Below, piece by piece: positions 61,910 through 64,000 of a stretch of DNA of 64,000 nt. Numbering within the stretch: position 1 is the stretch's first letter; each line of letters starts with the position of its first letter. Position numbers and translations under genes: made by a program. The notes beneath the pieces are model-generated. The model had not been told where the DNA came from and ran no database searches. It saw only the letters and a program-made list of their open reading frames with translations. This stretch comes from Terriglobales bacterium. Lineage in GTDB: Bacteria; Acidobacteriota; Terriglobia; Terriglobales; Acidobacteriaceae. Location: NCBI GenBank assembly GCA_035651995.1, contig DASRER010000002.1, positions 248,001 through 312,000 of the forward strand, read 5' to 3'.

Positions 61910-63172
61910 ATGCGCCGCCTGCGGATCCTCGTCATGCTCGCGCTCGTCCCGTTGCTGCGCTCGGCCGCGCCTCCGGCCGAGCCGGGCGACGAAATCTGGA
62001 TGGAGATTCCCGATCCGGCGATGAAGGTCCAGGGCAACACCGCCGCCGAACTGCCCGCGCCGGCGCTGCGCTACTTCACCATCCACCTGGAGCGCGACCA
62101 GAGCAAGGTGGACTACGGCAGCATCAAGTCGAAGATCAACACCGAATCGGCGGGCGGCGTGAGCGACTGCAAGAGCGTGCCCAACGAGATCGTGTGCATC
62201 TTCGATTTGAAGCGCCGCGCCGGCTTCGATCTGCACCCCGGGCGCAACGCCATCGAGATCGAATACAAGGACCCGTACGAGCGCTACCACTACGCCTCGT
62301 TCCTGCTGCAACTGGGCGGCAAGCCAACCGTCATGCGCGCCGGCGCGAAGGCCGGCCCGCCGGAAAGACCGGGCGGCGAGAAATACGCCGTGGTGGTCGG
62401 CGTCTCGCACTACCAGTTCTCGGGGCCCGGCCTGCCGAACCTGCAATTCGCCGATCGCGACGCCTCGGCTTTTCGCGACTTCCTGATGTCGCCCGACGGC
62501 GGCAACTTCCCGCGCGACAACATCAGGTTCCTGCTCAACGAAGACGCCACGTCGCAGGCCGTGCTCAGCGCACTGCGGACATTCTTGACCAAGCCTCGCC
62601 CGCAGGATGTGGTGGTGATTTATTTCGCGGGACACGGCTCGCCCGATCCCAACGATCGCCGCAACCTGTATCTGCTGACCTACGACACCAAGCCCGACGA
62701 CATGGGCGGCACCGCCATCCCCATGACCGAGCTGCCAAAAATCCTGACCGAAGTCGTCAAAGCCAAGCGCGTGGTGCTCATTGCCGACAGCTGCCACAGC
62801 TTCGGCATCATGGGACGGCGTTCGGGCCCGGCCAACGCCAACAACCTGATCAACGAATATCTTTCGGCGACGTCGGCGCAAGGCCAGCGCGCGGTGATGA
62901 CCGCCAGCGACGTCAGCGAAAAGTCGCAGGAAGACCCGAAGTGGGGCGGCGGACACGGCGTCTTCACCTGGTACGTGCTGCGCGGGCTGAAGGGCGAAGC
63001 CGACGCCAACCACGATGGCACCGTGACCGCGGGCGAACTGTTCCACTACGTCCACGAAGAAGTGCAGAAGGCCACCAACAGCCAGCAGACGCCGCTGGCC
63101 TCGCCGGGGCTGGCGGAAAATTTGGCGTTGTCGGGCGCGGGAATGCGGGCGGGGACGGCGTCGGGGAGGTAA
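61910..63172 (+). CDS. Caspase-family (peptidase C14-like) secreted protease
   Basis: 420 aa from ATG 61910. A signal-like N-terminus (ILVMLALVPLLRSAAPP), a domain of unknown type (residues about 30-155), then the caspase fold: YAVVVGVSHYQFSG, DVVVIYFAGHGSPD with the catalytic His (about 241), and KRVVLIADSCHSFG with the catalytic Cys (about 295). Both residues are present. Close to the end is DANHDGTVTAGELFHYV, which resembles an EF-hand calcium loop. It is likely a metacaspase-like protease with Ca dependence, role unknown. Confidence 0.85.
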   Translation: MRRLRILVMLALVPLLRSAAPPAEPGDEIWMEIPDPAMKVQGNTAAELPAPALRYFTIHLERDQSKVDYGSIKSKINTESAGGVSDCKSVPNEIVCIFDLKRRAGFDLHPGRNAIEIEYKDPYERYHYASFLLQLGGKPTVMRAGAKAGPPERPGGEKYAVVVGVSHYQFSGPGLPNLQFADRDASAFRDFLMSPDGGNFPRDNIRFLLNEDATSQAVLSALRTFLTKPRPQDVVVIYFAGHGSPDPNDRRNLYLLTYDTKPDDMGGTAIPMTELPKILTEVVKAKRVVLIADSCHSFGIMGRRSGPANANNLINEYLSATSAQGQRAVMTASDVSEKSQEDPKWGGGHGVFTWYVLRGLKGEADANHDGTVTAGELFHYVHEEVQKATNSQQTPLASPGLAENLALSGAGMRAGTASGR

Positions 63173-63174
63173 GC

Positions 63175-63897
63175 CTACTTCCTCAGCTCCCCCGCCCTCT
63201 GCAGATCCCGCTGCGCCGCCGACCTGGTATTCTCGCTCTTCTCGAACACATGCCCGCGCAACTCCAGCAGGTCGGCATCGCCGGGATGCGCCGCGATCAT
63301 CTCGTTCAACGCCGCGACCGTGTCGTACCAGACGCCCGCGTCCACCAGCGCCTGGAGCCGCCGCGTGTCGTCGCCGCCGGCGTTCGCCAGCGCTGCTTCA
63401 AGGTTCTTGCGCTCAGTGCCGCCGACGATTTCCATCGTCAGTTCCGGAGAGGGCGGGCCCGAAGTTGCCGACTCCGGCTGCACCGTCCACGTGTAACGCT
63501 TTCCCGGCGCCAATCCCGCCGACGCCAAGGCCCGGTACTCGTATCCGTTCACCGACTCGCGCAGCAGCTCGTTGCCGTCGGCGTCATTCAGCGTGAAGAC
63601 GAACTTGCGCGTGGGCCCCGGATACGTCCAGGCGAACACGGGCGTCGTCGTGTAGGACTTGGCGGACATGGGCGCCAGCGGCTGGGGGAAGCGGTCGCCC
63701 GAGCCGCGCGTGGCGCCGCCCACGGTGGCCTGCTTGGCCAGCGCGGCCGCGTCGGCGCGCTCGAACTTCGCCAGGTCCACATTGACGCGTGGACGCTTGG
63801 CCGGCGGCGGCGGCGGCGAAGGTGAAGCTTGCTTCGCCTGCGCGAAAGAAATCGCAGTCAAAAACAGAACACAAGCAAGCAGACGAAGCGCGCCCAT
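63175..63897 (-). CDS. Secreted protein of unknown function
   Basis: 240 aa from ATG 63897. Signal peptide (MGALRLLACVLFLTAISFAQA) then a Pro-rich linker. A beta-sandwich-like region (VFAWTYPGPTRKFVFTLNDADGNELL and YRALASAGLAPGKRYTWTVQP) resembles a fibronectin III-like fold. The C-terminus is helical and TPR-like (LNEMIAAHPGDADLLELRGHVFEKSE). Convergent with the caspase-like gene. The preceding minus-strand gene ends 10 nt away. Confidence 0.65.
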   Translation of the reverse strand: MGALRLLACVLFLTAISFAQAKQASPSPPPPPAKRPRVNVDLAKFERADAAALAKQATVGGATRGSGDRFPQPLAPMSAKSYTTTPVFAWTYPGPTRKFVFTLNDADGNELLRESVNGYEYRALASAGLAPGKRYTWTVQPESATSGPPSPELTMEIVGGTERKNLEAALANAGGDDTRRLQALVDAGVWYDTVAALNEMIAAHPGDADLLELRGHVFEKSENTRSAAQRDLQRAGELRK

Positions 63898-63907
63898 TGA
63901 CGACCCC

Positions 63908-64000
63908 CTACTTTGTCCCGGCGGCATCGGCGGCCGCGGCGGTGTAGATGAGAATCTTACCTTCAAACCCCTTCACCTCGACTTCTCCGGCGGGCGCGAG
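63908..64000 (-). CDS. C-terminal end of an unknown protein (5' end outside window)
   Basis: Only the last 30 residues lie in the window (EVEVKGFEGKILIYTAAAADAAGTK then stop at 63908). Too short to assign. It is likely cotranscribed with the gene that follows it at 63897. Confidence 0.5.
   Translation of the reverse strand, partial: LAPAGEVEVKGFEGKILIYTAAAADAAGTK

Noticed and set aside
1-64000. CRISPR arrays, insertion sequences, integrases or attachment sites
   Set aside because: No regularly spaced direct repeats, transposase or recombinase motifs were seen. The word repeats are irregular. The tRNA-Ser gene shows no duplicated 3' end nearby.

Overview
This is a GC-rich bacterial chromosome segment with dense, mostly housekeeping gene content. 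The mix suggests an Acidobacteriota member (Terriglobia/Koribacter-like). It holds an ECF sigma factor of the Acidobacteria/Planctomycetes type next to a receptor-like Ser/Thr kinase with TPRs, a split KdpD, PEGA and caspase-like secreted proteins, an actinobacterial/acidobacterial-style succinate dehydrogenase anchor, and word-like intergenic repeats. This assignment is inference from gene content; no 16S gene is present.

Layout. 1-10.4 kb: M1 peptidase (partial), TPR/peptidase-MA protein, SpoIIE-type phosphatase, SurA/PpiC foldase, YhaM-type nuclease, YtxH protein, a type IV pilin-like protein, then the conserved DUF177-rpmF-plsX-fabD cluster. 10.4-12.1 kb: a DUF433/DUF5615 toxin-antitoxin pair whose toxin is frameshifted, and a membrane protein. 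12.2-24 kb: ddl, an RDD protein, arginase, asnS, a sugar-phosphate-isomerase-like protein, ggt, rsgA, an S1C protease, coaE, folD, then a small orphan gene with a very good sigma-54 promoter and a strong terminator. 24-36 kb: MacB-like permease, HTH-TOBE regulator, secreted proteins, M48 protease, a carbamoyltransferase island with three tiny membrane proteins and a divergent SGNH hydrolase, a repeat-rich gap, trxB. 36-45.4 kb: a complete kdp potassium-uptake locus with KdpD split into two divergent genes, KdpE, a porin, two KdpF-like peptides, and KdpA, B and C. 45.5-53 kb: tRNA-Ser(UGA), sdh operon, kinase and sigma factor. 53.5-56.7 kb: a five-gene cluster that looks devoted to heavy-metal handling. 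56.7-64 kb: RpoE-like sigma factor/anti-sigma pair, DUF3106 protein, proline dehydrogenase, PEGA and caspase-like secreted proteins.

Most notable: the HMA-domain protein at 55150-55635 carries an in-frame TGA exactly where the first metal-binding cysteine of the GMxCxxC motif belongs, followed by a hairpin of bacterial SECIS geometry. It is best read as a selenoprotein (GMD-U-GVC) in an operon with a Cys-rich secreted protein, a predicted beta-barrel, a MerT/MerC-like membrane protein and a CDF-like membrane protein. Other leads: recurrent extended -10 elements sitting 6-9 nt before start codons (leaderless mRNAs), a palindrome filling the spacer of the pilin promoter, and several large inverted repeats between genes.

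Many very long ORFs antisense to real genes are artefacts of the GC-rich codon usage and were left out.
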